From the NCBI GenBank assembly GCA_965238305.1, contig CBDEHK010000001.1, forward strand, positions 2,604,001 through 2,668,000: 64,000 nucleotides of DNA. Direction: 5' to 3'. The stretch comes from CBDCGJ01 sp965238305. GTDB taxonomy: Bacteria > Pseudomonadota > Alphaproteobacteria > GCA-2731375. This document shows, piece after piece, positions 28,381 to 36,403 of the stretch (position 1 is the stretch's first letter; every line of letters starts with the position of its first letter). Position numbers and translations under genes: made by a program. Under the pieces are notes generated by a model. That model was not told where the DNA came from. It was given only the letters and a program-made list of their open reading frames with translations, and ran no database searches.

Positions 28381-28761
28381 ATGGAAATCACCCGTTTGGA
28401 TCATTTTGTCATCACTGTCAGCGACCTGTCCGCCACGTGCGAATTTTACAATCGCGTTCTTGGCATGACGGTTAAACATGAAAAGCACCGCCCGACTTCA
28501 CTTCATTTTGGGCAGCAGAAAATCAACGTGCATGAAAAAGGTAAAGAATTCAGTCCGCGCAGTCATGTACCGACTGTCGGTGCGGCAGATTTCTGTATTA
28601 TCACGGAACTGCCGATGACCAAACTTGTCGAACATTTGAAATCCGAGAATGTGGAAATTGAAGTCGGTCCAGTGCCACGGACCGGCGCCATAGGGAAAAT
28701 GAATTCGGTATACTTTCGGGATCCGGACAATAACCTCATCGAAGTATCAAACTATGTGTGA
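28381..28761 (+). CDS. VOC (glyoxalase/bleomycin-resistance fold) protein
   Basis: A 126-residue protein with two beta-alpha-beta-beta-beta modules. It opens RLDHFVITVSDLSATCEFY, with the first metal-ligand His, and ends SVYFRDPDNNLIEVSNYV with the final Glu ligand; LHFGQQKINVHEKG provides a central His. VOC proteins include metal-dependent dioxygenases, isomerases and glyoxalases, and the reaction here is not predictable. It starts 6 bases after mlaE and its TGA overlaps a GTG that may start mlaF, so it is made as part of the lipid transporter operon. Confidence 0.88.
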   Translation: MEITRLDHFVITVSDLSATCEFYNRVLGMTVKHEKHRPTSLHFGQQKINVHEKGKEFSPRSHVPTVGAADFCIITELPMTKLVEHLKSENVEIEVGPVPRTGAIGKMNSVYFRDPDNNLIEVSNYV

Positions 28762-29552
28762 CCGGCATGACAGCTGAGCCAAATGAAATCATCAGGATCA
28801 AAGGGCTGGTCAACAAATTCGATGAGCTTGTTGTTCATGACCAACTCGATCTATCGGTTCGCCGGGGAGAGATTTTAGGGGTCGTTGGGGGTTCCGGTAC
28901 CGGGAAATCGGTTTTGCTTCGTTCAATCATCGGATTGCACCGCCCGACCAGTGGCGACATTGAGGTATTTGGCGAACATTTGGGACGACTGCCAGTCGGT
29001 GAGCGCCGGGATTTGGAGCGGCGTTGGGGGGTGCTATTCCAGGATGGCGCTTTGTTCAGTGCGTTAACGGTGGCGCAAAATATCGAAGCGCCACTGCGCG
29101 AACATCTGAAAATGCCAAAAATCTTAATGGATGAAATTGCCGCCATAAAAGTTGCGATGACCGGTTTGCCGCAGGAAGCTGGATCTAAATATCCTTCTGA
29201 GCTATCGGGTGGGATGCGAAAAAGGGCGGGCCTGGCACGGGCCTTAGCGATGGATCCGGAACTTATCTTCCTAGACGAACCAACTGCCGGCCTTGATCCA
29301 ATCGGTGCGGCAAATTTTGATAGTTTGATCAAGCAGTTGCAGAAAAGCCTGGGATTAACTGTCTTTATGGTCACGCATGACTTGGATAGTTTATTTGCGA
29401 TTTGCGATCGCATTGCGGTTTTGGCGGAAAACCGTGTATTAGTTACCGATACGATTGATGCATTGTTGCAGCATCCGCATCCCTGGATTCAAGAGTATTT
29501 TCACGGGCCCAGGGCGAGAGCCGCGACGGCGACGTCAGCGGCGAAAAAGTGA
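28758..29552 (+). CDS. mlaF: Lipid ABC transporter ATPase MlaF
   Basis: ATP-binding subunit of the Mla-type phospholipid transporter. Walker A GGSGTGKSVLLRS (about residue 45), signature LSGGMRKRAGLARAL, Walker B LIFLDEPTAGLDP and the switch His in VTHDLDSL are all present in 264 residues. The start is GTG 28758, which overlaps the VOC stop as GTGA, or ATG 28767. The MCE gene follows 16 bases later. It works with the STAS-MlaE permease and the MCE protein encoded alongside. Confidence 0.94.
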   Translation: MTGMTAEPNEIIRIKGLVNKFDELVVHDQLDLSVRRGEILGVVGGSGTGKSVLLRSIIGLHRPTSGDIEVFGEHLGRLPVGERRDLERRWGVLFQDGALFSALTVAQNIEAPLREHLKMPKILMDEIAAIKVAMTGLPQEAGSKYPSELSGGMRKRAGLARALAMDPELIFLDEPTAGLDPIGAANFDSLIKQLQKSLGLTVFMVTHDLDSLFAICDRIAVLAENRVLVTDTIDALLQHPHPWIQEYFHGPRARAATATSAAKK

Positions 29553-29568
29553 GGGGGGAGTAGGCGGT

Positions 29569-30693
29569 ATGGAAACCAAAGCCAGCCATTTTGTAATCGG
29601 TCTATTTGTTCTGGCGATGGTTGCTGCTGGGTTTGTCTTTGTAATTTGGCTGGCAAAAGTCGAGGTCGACCGCGAACTCGCATACTATGACGTATTTTTT
29701 GACGACGGGGTCGCCGGTTTATCGGTTGGTGGCGACGTACGCTATAATGGCATTCCAGTTGGGACGGTGACATCGATATTACTTGATCCGAATGATCCGC
29801 GCCGGGTCAAAGTGGCAATTGAGGTTGCGGTGGAAACACCGGTTCGCCAAGGGACCGAAGCCAGTTTGTCGCTACAGGGTATTACCGGTGTTGCCTATAT
29901 CGAATTGACCGGTGGCGGGCCGGGTGCCGCACCCATTGTGGCAGCGTCAGACGGCGCACGGCCGGCCATTCCGTCACGCCGCTCGACTATTCAACGCCTG
30001 GCCGCAGACGCACCAGAACTATTGAACCGGGTGATCCTTTTGGTCGATGATTTGCGTGAGCTGGTGGATGAGAAAAATCGTCAATCCTTCGCCCGCATCA
30101 TTACAAATACTGAAACAATTACCCGTGAAACCGCCGATGTCGCGCCGAAGTTCGGCGAACTCATCGACAATTTAAACGAAACTTCTAGCAAGCTTCAAAA
30201 AGCCGCGGCCGGTTTGGATGGTTTATTGGCGAACTGGAATTCCGTTGCCGATGACGCCAAAATAACTATGGCCTCCGCTCAAACGGCTCTTGACGACGCG
30301 CGGCAAACGATGGCGGTGACGCGGAAAGGCATTGAAGATGCAACCGTCCAATTTGGAGCGGTTGCCAATGAAACGAGCTTGACGTTGTCGACGGCGAGAG
30401 ACGCCATCATCACTACCGAAAATCTGATCAAAACCGACATCGAACTTTTGGTTCGCGATACCCGCACCACCATCAAGCGGATCGATCATATCGTCAAAAC
30501 TTTGGATGGCGTGGTAACGAAGAACGAAGATGCCTTGGATGTTTTTGCTTCCCAAGGCCTGGTAAATTTCACCCGGTTTGTTGAGGAAGCGCGTGAACTG
30601 ATTGTCACCGCGAACCGGATGATCGAAACCTTGGAAGCCGATCCATCGCGAATTCTCTTTGGCGATCAACGCGGCGGCCGCGAAGCCGAGTAG
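29569..30693 (+). CDS. mlaD: MCE-domain lipid transport protein (MlaD type)
   Basis: Inner-membrane-anchored periplasmic protein that forms the hydrophobic ring of Mla transporters. An N-terminal membrane helix (about residues 8-28, VIGLFVLAMVAAGFVFVIWLA) is followed by an MCE domain (about 38-120: GLSVGGDVRYNGIPVGTV, then GITGVAYIELTGG) and a long helical C-terminal region (about 150-365) with coiled-coil character. At 374 residues it is about twice the size of E. coli MlaD (183 residues), as in MCE proteins with a helical needle. The frame extends upstream into mlaF, but ATG 29569, with a G-rich ribosome site, is the start. Confidence 0.93.
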   Translation: METKASHFVIGLFVLAMVAAGFVFVIWLAKVEVDRELAYYDVFFDDGVAGLSVGGDVRYNGIPVGTVTSILLDPNDPRRVKVAIEVAVETPVRQGTEASLSLQGITGVAYIELTGGGPGAAPIVAASDGARPAIPSRRSTIQRLAADAPELLNRVILLVDDLRELVDEKNRQSFARIITNTETITRETADVAPKFGELIDNLNETSSKLQKAAAGLDGLLANWNSVADDAKITMASAQTALDDARQTMAVTRKGIEDATVQFGAVANETSLTLSTARDAIITTENLIKTDIELLVRDTRTTIKRIDHIVKTLDGVVTKNEDALDVFASQGLVNFTRFVEEARELIVTANRMIETLEADPSRILFGDQRGGREAE

Positions 30694-30708
30694 GGAAGAG
30701 GTAGGGAT

Positions 30709-31335
30709 ATGTTACGACGTCGGACCTTATTGGCGGCCAGCGCTGGCACCATTGCCGTAGTCGCGAGTGGCTGTAGCGATGGTTTATTGGGTGGGGTCGC
30801 AGGCGCACCCTCCGATCTTTATACCTTAACACCCAAAAGCACCTTTAGCCCCGAGATGCCGGTGGTTAATTGGCAGCTGGTGGTGGAAGAACCGATTGCG
30901 TCGGGTGGTTTGAATATCGCACGTATCGCGTTACGCGACGATCCGACCCGTCTCAACTATTTCAAAGGCGTGCGGTGGACCGAGCGGGCGCCGGAGATGG
31001 TGCAAACCTTGATGGTCGAGAGTTTTGAGAATACCGGCAAGATTATATCCGTCGGTCGTCAAACTTTGGGTCTGCGGTCCGATTTCAATCTCAAAACCGA
31101 GCTGCGCGAATTTCAGGCCGAGTTCGACCCCGGCAAAAACGTGCCAACGGTCCGAGTACGATTGAACGGCAAGATTATCAAGCAGCCGCGCCGTAAAATT
31201 ATCGCCTCGCAGAACTTTGAAAGCAAAGTCCTATCGGAAGGCGCGGCGATGCAAGATATCATCTATGCCTTCGACAGAGCGCTCGGCAAAGTGATGCGCC
31301 AGGTTGTTGAATGGACCCTGACAACAGCAAAGTAA
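30709..31335 (+). CDS. ABC-type transport auxiliary lipoprotein (PqiC/MlaA-partner type)
   Basis: Outer-envelope lipoprotein of the ABC transport auxiliary family (PF03886-like), 208 residues. It has a signal peptide with basic RRR start and lipobox VASGC (Cys22), so it should be lipidated. The mature part begins DLYTLTPKSTF and contains RIALRDDPTRLNYFKGVRWTERAP and the QNFESKV region typical of this family. It closes the mla-type operon 15 bases after the MCE gene. It probably links the MCE needle to the outer membrane, by analogy with PqiC. Confidence 0.88.
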   Translation: MLRRRTLLAASAGTIAVVASGCSDGLLGGVAGAPSDLYTLTPKSTFSPEMPVVNWQLVVEEPIASGGLNIARIALRDDPTRLNYFKGVRWTERAPEMVQTLMVESFENTGKIISVGRQTLGLRSDFNLKTELREFQAEFDPGKNVPTVRVRLNGKIIKQPRRKIIASQNFESKVLSEGAAMQDIIYAFDRALGKVMRQVVEWTLTTAK

Positions 31336-31367
31336 ATTTTGGCCTATCCGGAATGACACGGCAGTGA

Positions 31368-31997
31368 TTATTGACCAAAGCGATTTGCCGGGTCTTTGAT
31401 ATATTCGATTTCTTCAGACGTCGATTGTCGACCTAACACCTCATTTCGATGGGGAAACCGGCCAAACATTTTAACAATGTCATAGTGATGCTGGGCAAAA
31501 CCGTTGCCATCTTCCATTCCGATAGCGGTATAAAGGTCGACCGAACGTTGCTGCTCCGCTAAGTCCTCCGCATGCTCGAAAGGTATATAGAGAAACTGTT
31601 GGGCCGTGATACTCATCTTATCTGCGTAACCGCGAGCCATGGCTTCTTTTGCAACCAACAACGATTTGCCATCGGCTGCGAAGGCGCGGGCGGATTTACG
31701 GAACATGTTGCGGGGAAACTGATCCAAAGTGATCACCAGAGCCAAAGCGCCAGCCGGCGTTTCCAGCCAATGATCTAGATCACCTGCAAGCGCCGCTTCG
31801 TGCGTGGATAGGAAGCGGTCGCGAATTTGGGCGTCGAATTCGGCGCCATCAATCTCCTCGTCTTTGCCCCACCAAACTTCTCGCCGCTCGCCGCGTTCAT
31901 GTGAGCCCGGGGCGCCAAACCAAAAGTCGATGACCGCTATCCAGGCAGCGTCGGGAGTGTCGGTGGGCGTTAGTGAAATAAGTTCAAAACTCGTCAT
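31368..31997 (-). CDS. DUF924 family protein
   Basis: A 209-residue member of the DUF924 family, of TPR-like helical fold. Conserved blocks are IDFWFGAPG near the start, WWGKDEEIDAEF-like segment, LALVITLDQFPRNMFR, FAADGKSLLVAKEAM, FLYIPFEHAEDLAEQQRSV and GRFPHRNEVLGR. It is a widely conserved soluble protein with no known reaction. It is convergent with the lipoprotein gene and not in an evident operon. Confidence 0.9.
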   Translation of the reverse strand: MTSFELISLTPTDTPDAAWIAVIDFWFGAPGSHERGERREVWWGKDEEIDGAEFDAQIRDRFLSTHEAALAGDLDHWLETPAGALALVITLDQFPRNMFRKSARAFAADGKSLLVAKEAMARGYADKMSITAQQFLYIPFEHAEDLAEQQRSVDLYTAIGMEDGNGFAQHHYDIVKMFGRFPHRNEVLGRQSTSEEIEYIKDPANRFGQ

Positions 31998-32131
31998 TCT
32001 GCACTATCATATTTGGATGGTAAGTAAAACATTATGGCAACGTGCCCGCTTACTTGGAAGGGGTCTTGATTTGAAATAAAATCTATCTATGATTGATTTT
32101 TCCTTAATGCTGAATTTTGTGAGTCTTTTTG

Positions 32132-32749
32132 ATGAATTTATTGCGCTCCATCCTGATTATGTGCCTTGCGTTTTTTACCGCTGCCTGCCAGACGAGTGAC
32201 GGCAAGAGCTCCTTCGATGTCTCTGGGCGGAATTTGGGTGCAAAAAATTGGCGGGATATTTCTCAACTTGAAAGCCGGATTTTGGTTAAACTTACACCCG
32301 GTGACATCCATCTTTGGCAGGTCAACGAGCTGTCTAGTAGACGCCAAGAAAAAGTGCGCACACGATTGGGAAATATTTACTATTCTTATTACCATGGCCT
32401 TGGCGGTTATTCAGAACCCAGCAGCACAGACCACCTCGAACACTGGCTGACCAAAGGTCAGAAAAATCCCTTGGTATTCGAAAAAATAGAAAGACAAATT
32501 GTCAAAAACGGCATTGCATTTCGTTTGTATGGTGCCAATCAGGCACAAAAATGCGCCATGATCATTGTTTACATAAACGAACCCGGTGAAAATGATTGGG
32601 CGTCGCGATCAAGGCAGTACTACAAAGCAGGCCTACGGGTAATTAGCTGTAGTAAAGATAAAGATGCGGAAGCGGTAAAATCCGCGAACGAAATGCTTTA
32701 TCACGCAGTCACGCTAGACGGCGGTCCAAGAAATCGACCCGGCGTCTAG
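32132..32749 (+). CDS. Predicted lipoprotein, 205 residues, unknown function
   Basis: Signal peptide with lipobox FTAAC (Cys19), so it is a predicted lipoprotein. The mature part is basic and hydrophilic, with motifs NWRDISQLESRILVKLTP, NIYYSYYHGLGGYSEP and AQKCAMIIVYINEPG, and two further Cys residues (QKC, ISCSKD) that could form a disulfide. I do not recognise the family. The ATG at 32132 follows a TTG at 32129 in the same frame. The upstream 130 bases are AT-rich and show no clear promoter. Confidence 0.7.
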   Translation: MNLLRSILIMCLAFFTAACQTSDGKSSFDVSGRNLGAKNWRDISQLESRILVKLTPGDIHLWQVNELSSRRQEKVRTRLGNIYYSYYHGLGGYSEPSSTDHLEHWLTKGQKNPLVFEKIERQIVKNGIAFRLYGANQAQKCAMIIVYINEPGENDWASRSRQYYKAGLRVISCSKDKDAEAVKSANEMLYHAVTLDGGPRNRPGV

Positions 32750-32765
32750 CGCCTAACAAAACCGT

Positions 32766-34181
32766 CTAAAGCCTCACATATTCGAAATCGGCCGCTTGAT
32801 TGTTGATGCCGCGATTGGGCGGGGCGATCCAGTTGGCGAATTTACCGGGTTCGGTCACCGGTTTCGACATCAGCGAACGCACATAGGCATGGTCTTCGTC
32901 GTTCGGCAGCCAATCGTGTTGTTGATGTTCCCAATCGGCGCGGTTATGCACATTACCCAGCGGATCGACATCGATTTCGCTGAAGTCACCAATGGCACGA
33001 TGGAATGCCCGGTGCGGCAGGGTGATTTCAAAATCAATGCCGGCACGTTTGATAATCTGGTTCCAGCGCCGAACGCCGCGGGCACAATCTTCGGCATAGT
33101 CGTCCCGTAGGCGTTCGTTCACCGCCGTTAGCGCCGACTGCTCTACCGGTACAAATTTGTTATCCCGCAGTTGTAAAACCGGATAGGTGTCATTTTTCAG
33201 ATTGTGATCGTCGTCGATTTTGGTTTCGTCGTAGCGGCCTTTCAGACCCATGGTGTAATAGTTGGCCGCGTTGGTCGACAGTTCCGAGCCAAACAAATCG
33301 ACGGAAACCGAGAAGTGGAAATTAACGTATTTCTGCAACATCGGCAGATCGATACCGCCATTGGCCCGGACTTGATCGGGACCATATTCTTTCATCAGTT
33401 CACATGTCCGCTTGATAATCCGGCCGACCCCTGTTTCGCCGACAAACATATGATGGGCTTCTTCCGTCAACATGAACCGGCAGGTGCGGGAGAGGGGATC
33501 AAAACCACTTTCCGCCAAGCTGGCGAGCTGATATTTTCCGTCGCGGTCGGTGAAATAGGTGAACATAAAGAACGATAGCCAATCCGGTGTTTGTTCGTTG
33601 AAGGCCCCCAAAATTCGCGGCTTGTCTTCATCGCCGGAGCGGCGTTCCAGCAGCGCTTCGGCTTCTTCCCGGCCATCGCGACCAAAATAACCATGCAGCA
33701 GATAAACCATGGCCCAGAGGTGGCGACCTTCTTCGACGTTGACCTGGAACAGGTTGCGCATGTCGTACAGCGAGGGTGCCGTTTCACAGAGGTGACGTTG
33801 TTGTTCAACCGATGCCGGCTCCGTATCACCTTGCGTGACGATGAGACGGCGCAGCACACCACGATATTCGCCGGGGACTTCCTGCCAAGCAGCATCGCCC
33901 TTGTGATCGCCGAAATTGACCTGGCGATCCTTATTCTGATCGGCCAGAAAAATACCCCAGCGATAGTCCGGCATTTTTACATGGCCAAAATTGGCCCAGC
34001 CTTTGGCATCGACGCTGATCGCAGTGCGCAAGTAAATTTCTTTGTCTTGATGTTCCGCCGGGCCCATCTCGCTCCACCAGTTCAAATAGTTCGGCAGCCA
34101 GGCCTCCAGCGCCCGTTTCAAGCGGCGGTCGTCAGCCAAATCGACATTATTTGGAATTTTCTCAGAATAATCGACGTTCAT
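32766..34181 (-). CDS. boxB: Benzoyl-CoA 2,3-epoxidase subunit B
   Basis: Di-iron oxygenase component that converts benzoyl-CoA to its 2,3-epoxide with O2, using electrons from the reductase BoxA. The 471-residue protein has normal length and typical segments: MGPAEHQDKEIYLRTAISVD, the ferritin-like ligand region LTEEAHHMFVGETGVGR (around residue 242, E-x-x-H), DLFGSELSTNAANYYTMGLKGRY and a C-terminal NWIAPPNRGINNQ. The frame reaches back to 34262, but ATG 34181 with AGAAGGG upstream is the start, 4 bases after boxC. boxA is not in this window. Confidence 0.96.
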   Translation of the reverse strand: MNVDYSEKIPNNVDLADDRRLKRALEAWLPNYLNWWSEMGPAEHQDKEIYLRTAISVDAKGWANFGHVKMPDYRWGIFLADQNKDRQVNFGDHKGDAAWQEVPGEYRGVLRRLIVTQGDTEPASVEQQRHLCETAPSLYDMRNLFQVNVEEGRHLWAMVYLLHGYFGRDGREEAEALLERRSGDEDKPRILGAFNEQTPDWLSFFMFTYFTDRDGKYQLASLAESGFDPLSRTCRFMLTEEAHHMFVGETGVGRIIKRTCELMKEYGPDQVRANGGIDLPMLQKYVNFHFSVSVDLFGSELSTNAANYYTMGLKGRYDETKIDDDHNLKNDTYPVLQLRDNKFVPVEQSALTAVNERLRDDYAEDCARGVRRWNQIIKRAGIDFEITLPHRAFHRAIGDFSEIDVDPLGNVHNRADWEHQQHDWLPNDEDHAYVRSLMSKPVTEPGKFANWIAPPNRGINNQAADFEYVRL

Positions 34182-34185
34182 TGTC

Positions 34186-35835
34186 TTACACCCTTCTTCT
34201 ATCAAATTCGCTACGTTGACCGGAACCATAGAGCGATAGCGCCCCTTGTTCCCCGACCGCATTCGGGCGCTGGAAAATCCAGTTCTGCCATGCGGTCAAA
34301 CGGCCAAATATTTTCGTTTCCATGGTTTCAGGTCCGGCAAAGCGTAAAGACGCTTCCATCCCCGTTAATGCATCCGGCGACAAAGCCGCCCGCGCCTCTA
34401 TGGCGACGCGAACCTCATCTTCCCAATCGATGTCGTCAGGTGCAAAAGTGACGAGGCCTAACTCCTCCGCCGCAGTGGCTTCGATATCATTGCCGATTTC
34501 GGCTTCTGCGTTCGCGACGCCGTCGGCTTCACCCAGGAAGCGACTAGCCAGCCGGGTCAAATCATTGCCCATTGGGTAGGGGCCAAAATTCATCGCCGTT
34601 AGGCGCACTGTCGCCGGCGGGCGATTGTCGCCCTCGAATTGTCCCTCCAACATATAGGAGCGATCGCTGGCGAAGGCCAGTTCCAGCAACGTCCCTGAAA
34701 AACAACTGCCCGGTTCGATCAAAGTGAAGATCGTCCGGGCACTCATATCGACGCGTTTCATGACCCGTTTCAAGTAGAGCCGGACTTCGCGGATCAGCCA
34801 ATTGTCTTGGCCTGCTTCCAACAGCGCATCGTAACGCGCAACGGTGTCATGATCGCCGGCACTGCGGAAAGTCCAGACCCCGGTTTCAATTTCGTTGATG
34901 CGTAAATGCAGGATGGCGTCGTCCAGTTCCCGGGCGAACTTGAGCGGCCAAAAATCCGCACCTTGGGCGCCGGCCCCGGCAGCATCAGCCGGGGCTGCGT
35001 TTGTTGGGCCGGAAATCGTGAACGCGGCGATCCGTGCCGATCGATCGATTTTTACACTCAACGTTTCGTATGTTAGTTCATCACCCGAAATATTCCGCTG
35101 CAAAGGCGTTAACGTGACACCGTCAGCATTGTCCGGGCGATCGGAATTCGCCGCGGCGGCCAAGGCCGCTTCCTGCACCTGATCATCGAACTTGCTGCGC
35201 GGGACAATCTTGTCGACCAGATTCCAGGCGATTGCCCGTTTGCCACGAATGCCTTCTTCCAAGGTGCAGAAAAAATCGGCGCGGTCACGACGAACCTTGC
35301 GTTTGTCGGAAAGGCGGGTCAGGCCGCCGGTGCCCGGTAATACCGCCAACAAGGGCACCTCCGGCAGCGACACAGTAGAAGAGCCGTCATCCATCAGAAT
35401 GATCTGATCACAGGCCAAGGCCAGTTCGTAACCCCCGCCAGCACACGATCCATTGACGGCACAGATATAGGTTTGGCCGGAATAATCCGTCGCATCCTCA
35501 ATACAATTTCGGGTTTCATTAGTGAACTTGCAGAAATTGACTTTGTGGTCGTGGGTCGAACCTTTGAGCATGCGTATATTGGCGCCGGCGCAAAAAACCC
35601 GGTCTTTGCCCGATGTCATCACCACGGTCTTGATTTCTGGATGCTCAAAACGTAGGCGCTGGATGGCGTCGTAGAGTTCGATATCAACGCTCAAGTCATA
35701 GGAATTTAGCTTCAACTCATAGTCGTCGCGTAGTCCGCCATCTTCCGCGACATCCAGTGCCAAGGTGGCAATCGCGCCGTCAAAACTCAGCCGCCAGTGT
35801 TTATAACGGCTTGGATCAGTTTGAAAATCGATCAT
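34186..35835 (-). CDS. boxC: 2,3-epoxybenzoyl-CoA dihydrolase BoxC
   Basis: Opens the ring of 2,3-epoxybenzoyl-CoA hydrolytically to give 3,4-dehydroadipyl-CoA semialdehyde and formate. The 549-residue protein has two crotonase-like halves: the N-terminal one with TSGKDRVFCAGANIRMLKG and CAVNGSCAGGGYELALACDQ, the C-terminal one with FTLIEPGSCFSGTLLELAFASDRSYML. Length and motifs match BoxC and not a simple enoyl-CoA hydratase. It is the first gene of boxC-boxB on the minus strand. A sequence identical to the FNR/FixK consensus lies 48-61 bases upstream of its ATG. Confidence 0.96.
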   Translation of the reverse strand: MIDFQTDPSRYKHWRLSFDGAIATLALDVAEDGGLRDDYELKLNSYDLSVDIELYDAIQRLRFEHPEIKTVVMTSGKDRVFCAGANIRMLKGSTHDHKVNFCKFTNETRNCIEDATDYSGQTYICAVNGSCAGGGYELALACDQIILMDDGSSTVSLPEVPLLAVLPGTGGLTRLSDKRKVRRDRADFFCTLEEGIRGKRAIAWNLVDKIVPRSKFDDQVQEAALAAAANSDRPDNADGVTLTPLQRNISGDELTYETLSVKIDRSARIAAFTISGPTNAAPADAAGAGAQGADFWPLKFARELDDAILHLRINEIETGVWTFRSAGDHDTVARYDALLEAGQDNWLIREVRLYLKRVMKRVDMSARTIFTLIEPGSCFSGTLLELAFASDRSYMLEGQFEGDNRPPATVRLTAMNFGPYPMGNDLTRLASRFLGEADGVANAEAEIGNDIEATAAEELGLVTFAPDDIDWEDEVRVAIEARAALSPDALTGMEASLRFAGPETMETKIFGRLTAWQNWIFQRPNAVGEQGALSLYGSGQRSEFDRRRV

Positions 35836-35882
35836 TATTCGGCCCCAAGGTTCCCATGTGTACCCACTACTATATCGCTTTC

Positions 35883-35896
35883 TTGATCCGGATCAA
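35883..35896. promoter_or_regulatory. FNR/FixK-type box between boxC and the cupin gene
   Basis: TTGATCCGGATCAA matches TTGAT-N4-ATCAA, the consensus site of FNR, FixK and related CRP-family regulators, at all ten fixed positions; the palindrome extends one base each side (C...G, 16 bp). It lies in the divergent region, 48 bases before boxC and about 130 before the cupin gene. A possible -10 for boxC, TATAGT, reads on the minus strand at 35874-35869. With that box the site would cover the -35 region; a TACACA at 35862-35857 instead places it near -41.5, the usual activating position. Confidence 0.65.
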
Positions 35897-36027
35897 GCAT
35901 TTTGTGTAATTTAGTACTGGAATACCGATTTCGATGACCAGCCTACTCTATATGCTCTAAGTCGTGGATCGTTGCATTCGCGGTGTATCCGGCTATTGTT
36001 ATCGTCAATCGAGCATGAGGTGGAAGA

Positions 36028-36402
36028 ATGGGAAACAATGGTTCAGCAGTGGTCCACGACTGGCGTAAGGTCGAGCGTGAGCAGCTGGCGCCTGGAATTG
36101 CGCGGCGTTATATCTATGGCGAACACATCATGGTGGCGCAAATTCTGCTCGACAAAGGCGCGGTGGTGCCCAAACACGCGCATATGAACGAGCAGATCAG
36201 CAATGTGATGTCCGGCAAACTAGAATTCCGTTTTGGTGACGATGGCACGGACATCAAAGTCGCGGGCGTGGGGGAAACCGTTGTCATTCCCGGAAATTTA
36301 CCGCACGAAGTGATCGCGCTGGAAGATTCGGTTGCGGTTGATTTGTTTTCGCCGCCCCGTCAGGATTGGATTGACGGCACCGACGACTATTTTCGCAACT
36401 AA
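36028..36402 (+). CDS. Cupin-domain protein
   Basis: Single-domain cupin of 124 residues. The first cupin motif reads GAVVPKHAHMNEQISNVMSGKLEFRFG (H-x-H and Glu metal ligands), and the second GETVVIPGNLPHEVIALEDS with the final His. It belongs to the small metal-binding cupins; no enzymatic reaction can be assigned. It is divergent from boxC and shares the intergenic region carrying the FNR-like box. It ends 1 base before the stop of the convergent esterase gene. Confidence 0.88.
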   Translation: MGNNGSAVVHDWRKVEREQLAPGIARRYIYGEHIMVAQILLDKGAVVPKHAHMNEQISNVMSGKLEFRFGDDGTDIKVAGVGETVVIPGNLPHEVIALEDSVAVDLFSPPRQDWIDGTDDYFRN

Positions 36403-36403
36403 T

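Noticed and set aside
33591..34451. Plus-strand open frame (286 codons) opposite boxB/boxC
   Set aside because: Crosses the boundary of two well-supported minus-strand genes and has no recognisable domain.
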